A stretch of 57,351 nucleotides of DNA from Microcaldota archaeon (GTDB lineage: Archaea; Micrarchaeota; Micrarchaeia; Micrarchaeales; CABMGC01), in contig JAJYED010000004.1 in NCBI GenBank assembly GCA_021790305.1, positions 1 to 57,351 of the forward strand. The letters are read 5' to 3'. Below the pieces are notes generated by a model. The model did no database searches. It worked only from the letters and a program-made list of their open reading frames with translations, and was not told the DNA's origin. The position numbers were made by a program, and so were the translations under genes. Below, piece after piece: positions 29,125-37,609 of the stretch (within the stretch, counting starts at the first letter, position 1; the number at the start of each line of letters is the position of its first letter).

Positions 29125-29865
29125 ATGTTGGAATTAAAGATAGATAATGCGAAGTATTGGAAGGAGTGCATAGATACGATAGTTAACCTTGTTGATGAAG
29201 GTGTCTTCAATGTTACGAAGGAGGGAGTCACCCTTAAGGCCATGGATCCTTCAAGCATAAGCATGATCTCTTTCTTCATGCCTACAAAGGCTTTCTCAAA
29301 ATATGATGTTGACAAGAATGTCTCTCTCGGCCTCAATATAGACAATTTGAGCAAGATAATGTCAAGGGCAAGGGATGGAGAGTCACTTATAATGAAGGAA
29401 CATGATAATAAGCTCACGCTTGAGTTCTCAGGCCAGTCCAAAAGGAGGTTCAAGACCCAACTGATAGACGTAAGGAAGAGCGTTGACAAGGAACCAAGCG
29501 TGCAGTTTGACGCAGATATTGAGATAAACGGAGAGACGCTTAAGGAATTAGTAAAGGATGCCACGATAGTCTCTGAGTATATATCTCTCAAGGCAACCAA
29601 GGATCAGTTCAACATAGATTGCAGAGGAGATTCAGGAGAGCTGAACGAGGAGCACCTCAGCGATGGCAATTCTATAAAGAAGATAAAGGCAGAGAAGAAT
29701 GCCGAGGCAACTTTCAACCTGCAGTTCCTTGAGAATATGGTTAAATCGTGTCCTGCCGGGAACTACATAAGCATAGGCTTGAAATCCAACGAGCCGCTTA
29801 AGCTCACCTACAAGGTAGGAGAGGCCCAGATAACATATTATCTTGCGCCTTACATGGAGAGCTGA
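29125..29865 (+). CDS. pcn: DNA polymerase sliding clamp PCNA
   Basis: EGVTLKAMDPSSISMISFFMP, KLTLEFSG, PLKLTYKVGEAQITYYLAPYMES. Confidence 0.93.
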   Translation: MLELKIDNAKYWKECIDTIVNLVDEGVFNVTKEGVTLKAMDPSSISMISFFMPTKAFSKYDVDKNVSLGLNIDNLSKIMSRARDGESLIMKEHDNKLTLEFSGQSKRRFKTQLIDVRKSVDKEPSVQFDADIEINGETLKELVKDATIVSEYISLKATKDQFNIDCRGDSGELNEEHLSDGNSIKKIKAEKNAEATFNLQFLENMVKSCPAGNYISIGLKSNEPLKLTYKVGEAQITYYLAPYMES

Positions 29866-29873
29866 ATGGTAAT

Positions 29874-30122
29874 TTGTTGGAAGTGGAAGCCCGCATAAGG
29901 AAGGATATACTGCTTTTTTCCGAGAGTATGAAGAAGGTCAGCAATGCCAGCCTGAACGATGAGGAGAGAAAGGTTGTTGAGCTTGCAGAGATGTATGCAA
30001 AGGACTCTGAGTCATGGCTCAAGAAGAATGACGTTTACACTGCTTTCGCAAGCATAGCATATGCGCATGGATTGCTTGATGCGATTCTCAAGATAAAGGG
30101 AATTTATGATGAAGGTAAATGA
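29874..30122 (+). CDS. DUF357-family protein
   Basis: 82 aa; ELAEMYAKDSESWLKKNDVYTAFASIAYAHGLLDA. Confidence 0.75.
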   Translation: MLEVEARIRKDILLFSESMKKVSNASLNDEERKVVELAEMYAKDSESWLKKNDVYTAFASIAYAHGLLDAILKIKGIYDEGK

Positions 30123-31188
30123 GCTCTCAGCTGAGATAAGTGTCAATAAAGGAGTATTCTACAATCCAAAGATGCAGTCTCTGCGTTCCGTCTCGGTGGC
30201 TTTCGTAAAAGCAAATGCCAGGAAGGGCGCAAGGCTTCTGGATGCGACTTCTGCAACAGGGATACGCGACATAAGATATGCGCTTGAAGCTGGAATAAAG
30301 GAGCCTGTGCTGATAGACATGAACAAAGATGCTTATGCCAATTCCTTGGATAATGTGAAAGCCAATGGGATTGAAGCAGACGTGAGGGAGAAGAGCTTCC
30401 AGGAGTTTGCAAATACCGATAGTGAGAGATTTGACATAATAGACATAGACCCGTTCGGAAGCCCGGCTCCTTTGATATACGATGCTTTCAAGATCTCGAA
30501 AGACGGGACGCTGCTGATGATTACTGCTACGGATACAGCAGTGCTGCACGGAGCGCATGCAAACGCATGCATAAAGACATACGGATCATTTCCTATGCAC
30601 ACTGAACTGTGCAAGGAAGCAGGAGCAAGGATCCTGTTGGGATTTGTTGCAAGAAATGCAGCACAGTTCAACTTCGGCATAGAACCTCTCATGTGCGTAT
30701 CGGATATGCACTACCTGAGAGTGTTCATGCGCGTATCTCACGGAGCATCAGGGGCCCTCGCTTCTGTAAAGGATCTTGGGATTTTGAAGCAATGCAGCTC
30801 ATGCAGATATTTCGAGTATAACGATGGAATATGCACATCTGATATCAGATGCACAAAGTGCGGTTCGAAGATGCTTGTTGCAGGGCAGATGTGGCTTAAA
30901 GGGCTTTCAGATAGGAAGCATGTAGATAATACATTAAAGGCAATAAAGAAGATGAACGATCCTGCTGCTGAAAAGCAAATGTCCATGATAGCCGATGAAC
31001 TTGATGTCCCTTTTTTCTACTCTGTCCCTAAGATGACAAAGGCATTCTCAATTGGCTCGGTTTCGCATAGGAAGGTTATGGATAGGCTGCAGAGTAAAGG
31101 ATATAGGGTCTCAGAGACGCAGTTCTGGAAGGATTCTGTAAAGACAGATGCAGATTATGATGCTGTTGTCAATTCTGTTAAAACCTAG
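30106..31188 (+). CDS. trm1: tRNA (guanine26-N2)-dimethyltransferase Trm1
   Basis: NKGVFYNPKMQ, DATSATGIRDIRYA, DIDPFGSPAP, LMITATDTAVLHG. Confidence 0.93.
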   Translation: MMKVNELSAEISVNKGVFYNPKMQSLRSVSVAFVKANARKGARLLDATSATGIRDIRYALEAGIKEPVLIDMNKDAYANSLDNVKANGIEADVREKSFQEFANTDSERFDIIDIDPFGSPAPLIYDAFKISKDGTLLMITATDTAVLHGAHANACIKTYGSFPMHTELCKEAGARILLGFVARNAAQFNFGIEPLMCVSDMHYLRVFMRVSHGASGALASVKDLGILKQCSSCRYFEYNDGICTSDIRCTKCGSKMLVAGQMWLKGLSDRKHVDNTLKAIKKMNDPAAEKQMSMIADELDVPFFYSVPKMTKAFSIGSVSHRKVMDRLQSKGYRVSETQFWKDSVKTDADYDAVVNSVKT

Positions 31189-31191
31189 TAG

Positions 31192-31806
31192 TTATCTTCT
31201 CCTTTCTACTGAAAAGGCCAGTTTGAATGCGTCCCCTTTCTTATGATTCAATGAAAGATAATGCTCGTTTAGATTTTGATCTGGACATTTTGGCACATCT
31301 GGAGTAAGCATTCTTGGCAGTGTGCGCCTTTTCAGCTCCCTTGTTAATGAGTAGGAAGAGATACTTCCTTGATCGATAAAATAATTAATCGCTCTGAGCA
31401 ATCCCCTCTCCACATTTGGATTCTGTGTAGTTACAGTAAAGACGCTGAATCCTTCCCCCAGTCCATCCGATATGCGCAGTTTATTTAGCATGTAGTATAT
31501 CCCGTTGCCACGATCTGGTTTTGCGACAAAGGCAGTAACAAAATGGCACTCGTCCGTTTGATATTCTGATGCTGCAAAGCCTACTGCAGTCTTTGTGTCT
31601 TTCCTGCATGCCGAGAGCAGCAGGTTGTTTGTGGCGAGAAGGCGGGCTATCCACCTATCTGAAGTGTTATTGGTGAATGCATTCTTGGCTACCCTGATAG
31701 CATCTTTCAGTTCGGATTTGTCTATGTCAATGCTCTTTCCCCATGCGGATTTCTGTTTGATTATCTCGTATTTCCCATTGCATTCTATTGATGGCATGGT
31801 TTTCAC
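31192..31806 (-). CDS. GNAT-like acetyltransferase, paralogue A
   Basis: VGFAASEYQTDECHFVTAFVAKPDRGNGIYYMLNKLRISDGLGEGFSVFTVTTQNPNVERG. Confidence 0.7.
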   Translation of the reverse strand: MKTMPSIECNGKYEIIKQKSAWGKSIDIDKSELKDAIRVAKNAFTNNTSDRWIARLLATNNLLLSACRKDTKTAVGFAASEYQTDECHFVTAFVAKPDRGNGIYYMLNKLRISDGLGEGFSVFTVTTQNPNVERGLLRAINYFIDQGSISSYSLTRELKRRTLPRMLTPDVPKCPDQNLNEHYLSLNHKKGDAFKLAFSVERRR

Positions 31807-32435
31807 TCCCAGAAAAATTTCCTTGTTCTACTGGCTACGAATGATATCTGGAATGCATCCCCTCTCGTGTAGTCAAGCATAGAGAATAGCCTATTTATTC
31901 TCTCTTTGGATGATCTGGGAATATAGCCAGTTATCAGCCTGCCGTAACAGCCACGTATTACCTCCCTTTGCATGGAGTATCCCGATATTCTGCCCTCCAT
32001 TAATAAAGCATCGAAAGTGCAGGATATGCCATTTTCCACTCTTGGGTTTTGCGTAGTAACCGTAAAGGTGTCAAATCCCTTGCTGAGACCATCGCTTATT
32101 CGCAATCTGTTGAACATTTGATACAGGCCTTTCCCCTGCTCTGATTTGATTATTGCTGCTGAAGAGAGATAACAGAAATCGTCCGTATAATGAGAGGATG
32201 CAAACCCTACCGGCTGCATTTTGTCTTTATCATATGCCACGATAAGAAGAGCACTATCCTTTATAAGATTTGTTACCTCTTCTTTTGATATTACCGGGGT
32301 GAAAGAGGCTCTTGATATTCTGAATATCTCCTCGAATAACTCCTTGTTTATATTAGGATCTCCGGAATTTGCCTTATGTTTGGCTATCCTGTAGGTCTTT
32401 TCTGTTTCTGTTGAATAGTCTGCCCTTAGAGCCAT
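31803..32435 (-). CDS. GNAT-like acetyltransferase, paralogue B
   Basis: VGFASSHYTDDFCYLSSAAIIKSEQGKGLYQMFNRLRISDGLSKGFDTFTVTTQNPRVENG. Confidence 0.7.
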   Translation of the reverse strand: MALRADYSTETEKTYRIAKHKANSGDPNINKELFEEIFRISRASFTPVISKEEVTNLIKDSALLIVAYDKDKMQPVGFASSHYTDDFCYLSSAAIIKSEQGKGLYQMFNRLRISDGLSKGFDTFTVTTQNPRVENGISCTFDALLMEGRISGYSMQREVIRGCYGRLITGYIPRSSKERINRLFSMLDYTRGDAFQISFVASRTRKFFWE

Positions 32436-32632
32436 TTTATCGCCTATTTCCTGTTGTGTTTTGCATACTTAGAAGCGAAGGTCTTGTGTTCTTTTGTCTT
32501 GAGGTAGCAGCGAGACATTTAATCTCGGAATTTGATTAAAAATTGATGTAATACTTTCGATTAATCTGATATTTAAATCAGCATGTTTCGCTTCCACTAT
32601 TTCGTAATGTTTAAATATGACCAAAAGGAGAG

Positions 32633-32962
32633 ATGTCTTGTGGGGATAAATTGGATGGGATAGCTCTAGAAAGACAAGTGAGAGGGGAAGACTCGCTGGT
32701 CCAGTTCCTGAATAACAGCTGTATGAGCTGCAGGAAGGAATTCGGGAGGGACGAGATAAGGGTTCTGCCGTCTTCGTATATACAGGAGAGGGACTTCTAC
32801 GTCAGGAGCGGAATAGTAAGAAAGAGGCTGCTCTGCGTAGACTGCTACAACGGCACAAGAATGGCTACGAAGACAAGGAGCAACAGGTACAGGAATACTC
32901 GCAGGACAGGACTGCGCAGGCTCTTCTCTTCGAGAGGCTTCCTTTCGGAGACCTTGGTCTGA
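32633..32962 (+). CDS. small zinc-finger-like basic protein
   Basis: CMSC...CVDC pair, Arg-rich C-terminus. Confidence 0.6.
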   Translation: MSCGDKLDGIALERQVRGEDSLVQFLNNSCMSCRKEFGRDEIRVLPSSYIQERDFYVRSGIVRKRLLCVDCYNGTRMATKTRSNRYRNTRRTGLRRLFSSRGFLSETLV

Positions 32963-32965
32963 GGA

Positions 32966-33688
32966 TTACTTCCTCTTTCTCAGGTCTGCCGTTATTATAT
33001 GGAAGTTTTTCTCTGCGTTGTCATAACCTAGCGCAGACTTGAAGACCTCTGCATCAAGAGTCATGGTGCTGTCAGAATAAGGATCGTTTATGTAGAATGC
33101 GTCCTTATCATAGCCTGTTACGACCACCCAGTGTGGTGATGACTCCATGTACGGATTTATCACATTTGCATCTATCAGCACTATGGGCAGCTGATTTGAA
33201 GAAAGTGCCTTCTTTATAGAATTTATCGTGATGTTGTTTGAGTGCTCCTCTGCAACCTTCATAGAGAGAGCTTTTTCCTTTATCTCGTTGAATGAAGCTG
33301 TGAGAGTATCAAGATTGACATTTTCATATACTGCGAGCTTCCTGTCGTACCCTTCATCCTTAGTATTGCTTATTATTTTTACCCTTGCGCCCCTCTTTGC
33401 AAGTGCGTATGCTATTCCGTACTTTGAACCGTGCCAGACGCTCCCGTTTACAGCTTCCTGCCATATGCCATACTCCTGATCCTTAGATAGCTTGAAGTTC
33501 TTGTTGATATATTTAAGTACCATCATGGTGCATGCTGCGGAGCTTGTGAATTCCTCTGTCTGCGGATAGTGAGGCACTTCAAGGGCGACCTGGGGCCTGA
33601 GCTTTGCCCTCTTAGCGTGATGCTGAGCTTTCGGAGTTTTCTTAACTGGTTTCGCCTTTTTCGCAGATTTCTTCTTGGTTATCGCCAT
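32966..33688 (-). CDS. C39-like cysteine peptidase family protein with basic N-terminus
   Basis: SSAACTMMVLKYINKNF, HWVVVTGYDKDAFYINDPYSD; Lys-rich N-terminal tail. Confidence 0.72.
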   Translation of the reverse strand: MAITKKKSAKKAKPVKKTPKAQHHAKRAKLRPQVALEVPHYPQTEEFTSSAACTMMVLKYINKNFKLSKDQEYGIWQEAVNGSVWHGSKYGIAYALAKRGARVKIISNTKDEGYDRKLAVYENVNLDTLTASFNEIKEKALSMKVAEEHSNNITINSIKKALSSNQLPIVLIDANVINPYMESSPHWVVVTGYDKDAFYINDPYSDSTMTLDAEVFKSALGYDNAEKNFHIITADLRKRK

Positions 33689-33702
33689 TGAATCACATTT
33701 TT

Positions 33703-33803
33703 TGGTGCAGGGAGAGAGATTTGTTCAGTGTTATTGAACTCTCGTAGGCCTAAGCCAACAGATCTTGAGTCTGTCGCGTTTGACCAGGCTCCGCCATCCC
33801 TGC
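33703..33803 (-). tRNA. tRNA-Leu (CAA) with 13-nt insertion/intron in the T-loop; 3' CCA encoded
   Basis: minus strand GCAGGGA TG GCGGAGC..GC G ACAGA CTCAAGA TCTGT ..long variable arm.. GAGAG TTCAATAACACTGAACAAAT CTCTC TCCCTGC ACCA. Confidence 0.88.
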
Positions 33804-33914
33804 ACGGCTATTTAATTATATGTTTCATTATATAATATTATCTAGTATTTATACGTTTGCATTGCAAAAAAACGCGTGATTTCCTCAGTTTTACTGATAT
33901 TTAAAGGTTAGGTT

Positions 33915-35354
33915 ATGAGAGTGAAGAAGATTGATGAGTATAGGTTCAGGATAGAGAAAGACGCCTCTAGCGGCATGAATACAGGCGTGGTAATGTACTC
34001 CTCTGAAAAGCTTATGGCCAATCTTAAGAATGATAGGACGATGCAGCAGGCCGCAAATGCGGCAACGCTCCCTGGAATACGGGGTAATGTGATGGTTATG
34101 CCTGACGGGCATGAGGGGTATGGTTTTCCCGTAGGAGGCGTAGCTGGTTTCGACGCTGATGAAGGGATAATCTCTCCTGGGGCGATAGGATTTGACATAA
34201 ACTGCGGGATACGTGTCATAAGAACCAATCTTGAAGAATCAGATATAAGGAAGAATATGAAAAAACTCTCTGATGAGATATTCCTGAATGTGCCTAGCGG
34301 GCTTGACAGCAGGCTCAAAATAGGTTTTGAGCCTTCGGATTTAGAAAGAGTGGCTCAGGAAGGTGCAGCATATCTTGTAAGCAAGGGCTTTGGAGTCAGT
34401 GAGGATATAGAGCATATGGAGGAGAAGGGCTGCATGGAAGGGGCGGATTTCTCAAAGGTCAGCCAGCGTGCAAAATCAAGAGGAAAGAATCAGCTTGGCA
34501 CTCTCGGAGCCGGCAATCACTTCCTTGAGATACAGAAAATTGATAAGATCTTCGACAAGAAACTTGCAAAGGCTTATGGAGTCTATGAAGGACAGATAGT
34601 GATCATGGTGCATACAGGCTCACGGGGTTTCGGCCACCAGATATGCAGCGATTATCTTCGCACACTTGCGGAATATCAGGCAAGAAAGGGCATACAGATA
34701 GTTGATCCGGAGCTGAGCTACGCGCATGTTAAGAGCAAAGAGGCAGAGGACTACCTTAAGGCTATGAAGTGCGGGGTGAACTTCGCATTTGCAAACAGGG
34801 AGATGATAACGCACATAATAAGAGAGAGCTTTGAGAAGGTTATGGGAAGGAGTGCTGAGGAACTGGGAATGAGCTTGCTGTACGATCTTTCCCATAATAT
34901 AGCAAAGCTTGAGGAGCACAAGGTTGAGGGTAAAAAGGAGAGAGTATATGTGCATAGGAAGGGAGCTACAAGGGCTTTTGCAAAAGGAAGGAAGGAGATA
35001 CCTGAAGCTTATAGGGATTACGGGCAGCCTGTGCTCATACCCGGAAGCATGGGAACAGCCAGCTACATACTTGCAGGGGGAGAAGGAGCGATGGAGGAGA
35101 CTTTCGGTTCTGCGTGCCATGGTGCAGGAAGGGTGATGTCAAGACACCAGGCACTGCGCGAGATAGGAGCGGAGAAGACAATGGCCTCTATGAAGAGCAA
35201 GGATATAGAGCTCAGGGTGCATGACAGGAGGCTGGTAAGCGAGGAATCGGAGTGGGTATACAAGGACATAGATGAGGTAATAAGAGTGGTGGAAGGGGCT
35301 GGGCTTGCACTGCCGGTATCAAGGAATGTGCCCATAGCTGTGATAAAAGGCTGA
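33915..35354 (+). CDS. rtcB: RNA-splicing ligase RtcB
   Basis: MPDGHEGYGFPVGGVAGFD, GAIGFDINCGIRV, LGTLGAGNHFLEIQ, VHTGSRGFGHQI, SACHGAGRVMSR. Confidence 0.95.
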   Translation: MRVKKIDEYRFRIEKDASSGMNTGVVMYSSEKLMANLKNDRTMQQAANAATLPGIRGNVMVMPDGHEGYGFPVGGVAGFDADEGIISPGAIGFDINCGIRVIRTNLEESDIRKNMKKLSDEIFLNVPSGLDSRLKIGFEPSDLERVAQEGAAYLVSKGFGVSEDIEHMEEKGCMEGADFSKVSQRAKSRGKNQLGTLGAGNHFLEIQKIDKIFDKKLAKAYGVYEGQIVIMVHTGSRGFGHQICSDYLRTLAEYQARKGIQIVDPELSYAHVKSKEAEDYLKAMKCGVNFAFANREMITHIIRESFEKVMGRSAEELGMSLLYDLSHNIAKLEEHKVEGKKERVYVHRKGATRAFAKGRKEIPEAYRDYGQPVLIPGSMGTASYILAGGEGAMEETFGSACHGAGRVMSRHQALREIGAEKTMASMKSKDIELRVHDRRLVSEESEWVYKDIDEVIRVVEGAGLALPVSRNVPIAVIKG

Positions 35355-35451
35355 TACGCCACTCTTGAACGAAAAATTATGAATCTGAGAAGAGCTTTTT
35401 GAGTAAAAAAGTGCCAGGACATTGTTAAATGATAGTAAATGCTGTACTATG

Positions 35452-35471
35452 AATGAGATAAAGGTCTCATT
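35452..35471. terminator. possible hairpin between convergent genes
   Basis: AATGAGA-TAAAGG-TCTCATT, perfect 7-bp arms. Confidence 0.35.
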
Positions 35472-35997
35472 TAGATAATTTATACCTCTTAATTGTTTTA
35501 AAACGTCCTGTTTGCCTCTCTTCAACAATGTAGATATAATTGATTTTATGTATTCTTTTTATTTTCTTTGAATTCACTTCGTTAAATGCGTTTTTGAACT
35601 TGTTCTTTTGTATCTTATCTCCGACTGCGATATGTGGAATCCATAATTTTGTGGTATAATCAGTTGAAAATTTCTTACTATATAATTTAAAAAGATGATT
35701 TATTGCTTTATTCAACCTAATTAAGTCGCTTGTTCTTTTTATCTTATAGTATATCCTTCTTTTTGACCAATTAGTTAAACCGACAATCTCTATTTTGATG
35801 GGTTTAGTTTCAGAACTTATTTTCTTTAGTTCTTTTTTTATTTCGTTTAGATTTTTTATTTTTCCGATCTGGAAAGTTATGTGCGGATAATTATCTGAAG
35901 CTCCAGTTATTCCATTATATTTTCTTTCAAAGTCCTTGAAAAGTTTCATAAGTTTTTTATCGTCGTTTACAATTGATAAGATGTAGATTTTTGACAT
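35467..35997 (-). CDS. 2H phosphoesterase / 2'-5' RNA ligase-like protein
   Basis: two H-x motifs: PHITF and PHIAV; fold-typical length. Confidence 0.75.
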   Translation of the reverse strand: MSKIYILSIVNDDKKLMKLFKDFERKYNGITGASDNYPHITFQIGKIKNLNEIKKELKKISSETKPIKIEIVGLTNWSKRRIYYKIKRTSDLIRLNKAINHLFKLYSKKFSTDYTTKLWIPHIAVGDKIQKNKFKNAFNEVNSKKIKRIHKINYIYIVEERQTGRFKTIKRYKLSK

Positions 35998-36049
35998 TTT
36001 ATTCCCTCTTTGGTCCACCTATAAGATTACTTTTGCCTTCTGTCTCTAC

Positions 36050-36871
36050 TTATATCCCTGCAGCACCGGCCACGTTTTTGATACGTTTCTTGTATACATT
36101 GTATTTCGGAAGGTCTATGAATGAAGAGATCATATCGAGAAGTTTTTCTGCGCTGTCGAACTCTTTCTTCATTGCAAGATGCCTTGCAGCATAGAATACC
36201 GCATTCAGCTCCCTTTCACGAAGCAATTCGTTTATCTTCTTCTCTGCATCCTTTTCGTTGGTCTCTGTTGCGAGTGCCATCTTCGCATATTTGAATGCAA
36301 GAGTGGTGTTCATCTGCTGGTCCAGTATTATCGATGCGTGCGCATACCTCTTCAACTTTATCTCAGCCATCGCCTTTATGAAGAGTGAATTCTCGTCAGA
36401 GGCTTTTGAAAGTTCGAGGATTTCTATGCTTTTGTGAAGGCACTCCCTGTTTCTGGATTCGAGATGCATGGCATTATACTTGTTCCTTTTAGGCTCGTCA
36501 TTCCTGTTGTCTGCATTTCTCTCCATGAATGCCTTCATGTTATAGTCCACATCCAGATAGGTTATATCTGAAAGTGATCTGTAGAGAGAGGCAAGAGCGT
36601 ATAGCACTTTTGGATCTGCATTTGTGCAGAGCTGTTCTGCATTCTCAATGGCTTCAAGATACGCCCCTTTAGCTATGGATTGGCTTATGCCACCGAGCTT
36701 GGATGCGACTACAGGATCAAGGATGTTCTTCTCTCCAGGCACCACTATTGATTCGCATAGCGGGCATATGGAATAAGGACCTTCTGCGCACATGTATTCT
36801 GTTGAACAGTAGGCGCACTTTGCCTTTGATTCTGGAAGCTTGAATGCCTTTGCATTATGATACAGGCCCAT
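36050..36871 (-). CDS. zinc-ribbon protein with TPR-like helical repeats
   Basis: CAYC...CPLC N-terminal ribbon, alpha-helical remainder. Confidence 0.6.
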   Translation of the reverse strand: MGLYHNAKAFKLPESKAKCAYCSTEYMCAEGPYSICPLCESIVVPGEKNILDPVVASKLGGISQSIAKGAYLEAIENAEQLCTNADPKVLYALASLYRSLSDITYLDVDYNMKAFMERNADNRNDEPKRNKYNAMHLESRNRECLHKSIEILELSKASDENSLFIKAMAEIKLKRYAHASIILDQQMNTTLAFKYAKMALATETNEKDAEKKINELLRERELNAVFYAARHLAMKKEFDSAEKLLDMISSFIDLPKYNVYKKRIKNVAGAAGI

Positions 36872-36904
36872 GATTAACTTGTATCATAAAACATTTTATA
36901 TATG

Positions 36905-37564
36905 TCAGCGTTTTTTGAGTACAGCGAATAGGTGCATCCTGTCGAAAGGCATAAGGTCCATTGACTCCACAACCTCGAATGTTCCGGATACCGCCTTTAG
37001 GAATTCCTTGTACACCACTTTCGGATTCTTTGATACGCTGATGCTCTGTGACTTTATTGCAACATATGCATAGCTTCCTTTTCCTAGGAACCTGCTGTTC
37101 TCGATAAGCATCTGCGCCTGATCCCTTGCGGCTATATCCTGATACAGCACGTCTGCAAGGCCCACTTCTTCAGCATACCTCTCAACGTTCCTTGCATTTT
37201 CCAGTATAGGCAGCATATTCTCCCGCTTTTCGCAGACCTTTATCAGATCTCGTACGCTTCTCTCAGATACCTCTACGCAGTAGAGCTCTCCTTCCATTGA
37301 TATTATGTCGCTTATATGGCTGCATGTTGTGCCTGTCGCTGCTCCCAGGTAAAGAACCTTGCTCCCCTTCTTTATCTGCATGTGCCTCATTCCTTTCAGA
37401 ATGGCAGCGGCAAGCTTTGATCTGTAGGGATTCCATAGCCTGTACTCTTTGCCATCCGCTTTAACAAGCTCTTCTCCGTATACCTTCTCTCCCTGTACAA
37501 GATTGACAGTTGCAAGCTTTCCATTCACCCTGAACACCCCGTCGAATACTTCCTTTGCAGTCAT
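36905..37564 (-). CDS. flpA: fibrillarin-like rRNA/tRNA 2'-O-methyltransferase
   Basis: EYRLWNPYRSKLAAAI, VLYLGAATGTTCSHISDII, VLYQDIAARDQAQML. Confidence 0.93.
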   Translation of the reverse strand: MTAKEVFDGVFRVNGKLATVNLVQGEKVYGEELVKADGKEYRLWNPYRSKLAAAILKGMRHMQIKKGSKVLYLGAATGTTCSHISDIISMEGELYCVEVSERSVRDLIKVCEKRENMLPILENARNVERYAEEVGLADVLYQDIAARDQAQMLIENSRFLGKGSYAYVAIKSQSISVSKNPKVVYKEFLKAVSGTFEVVESMDLMPFDRMHLFAVLKKR

Positions 37565-37609
37565 TAGAACACTGACATGATTTGGCGATGCATATTTATA
37601 ATCCTTTTA

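Noticed and set aside
33915-35354. Possible intein in rtcB
   Set aside because: The ORF is normal length (479 aa) and catalytic motifs are contiguous.
35452-35471. Hairpin AATGAGA..TCTCATT as a regulatory RNA
   Set aside because: Only 7 bp and positioned between convergent genes; at best a terminator-like element.
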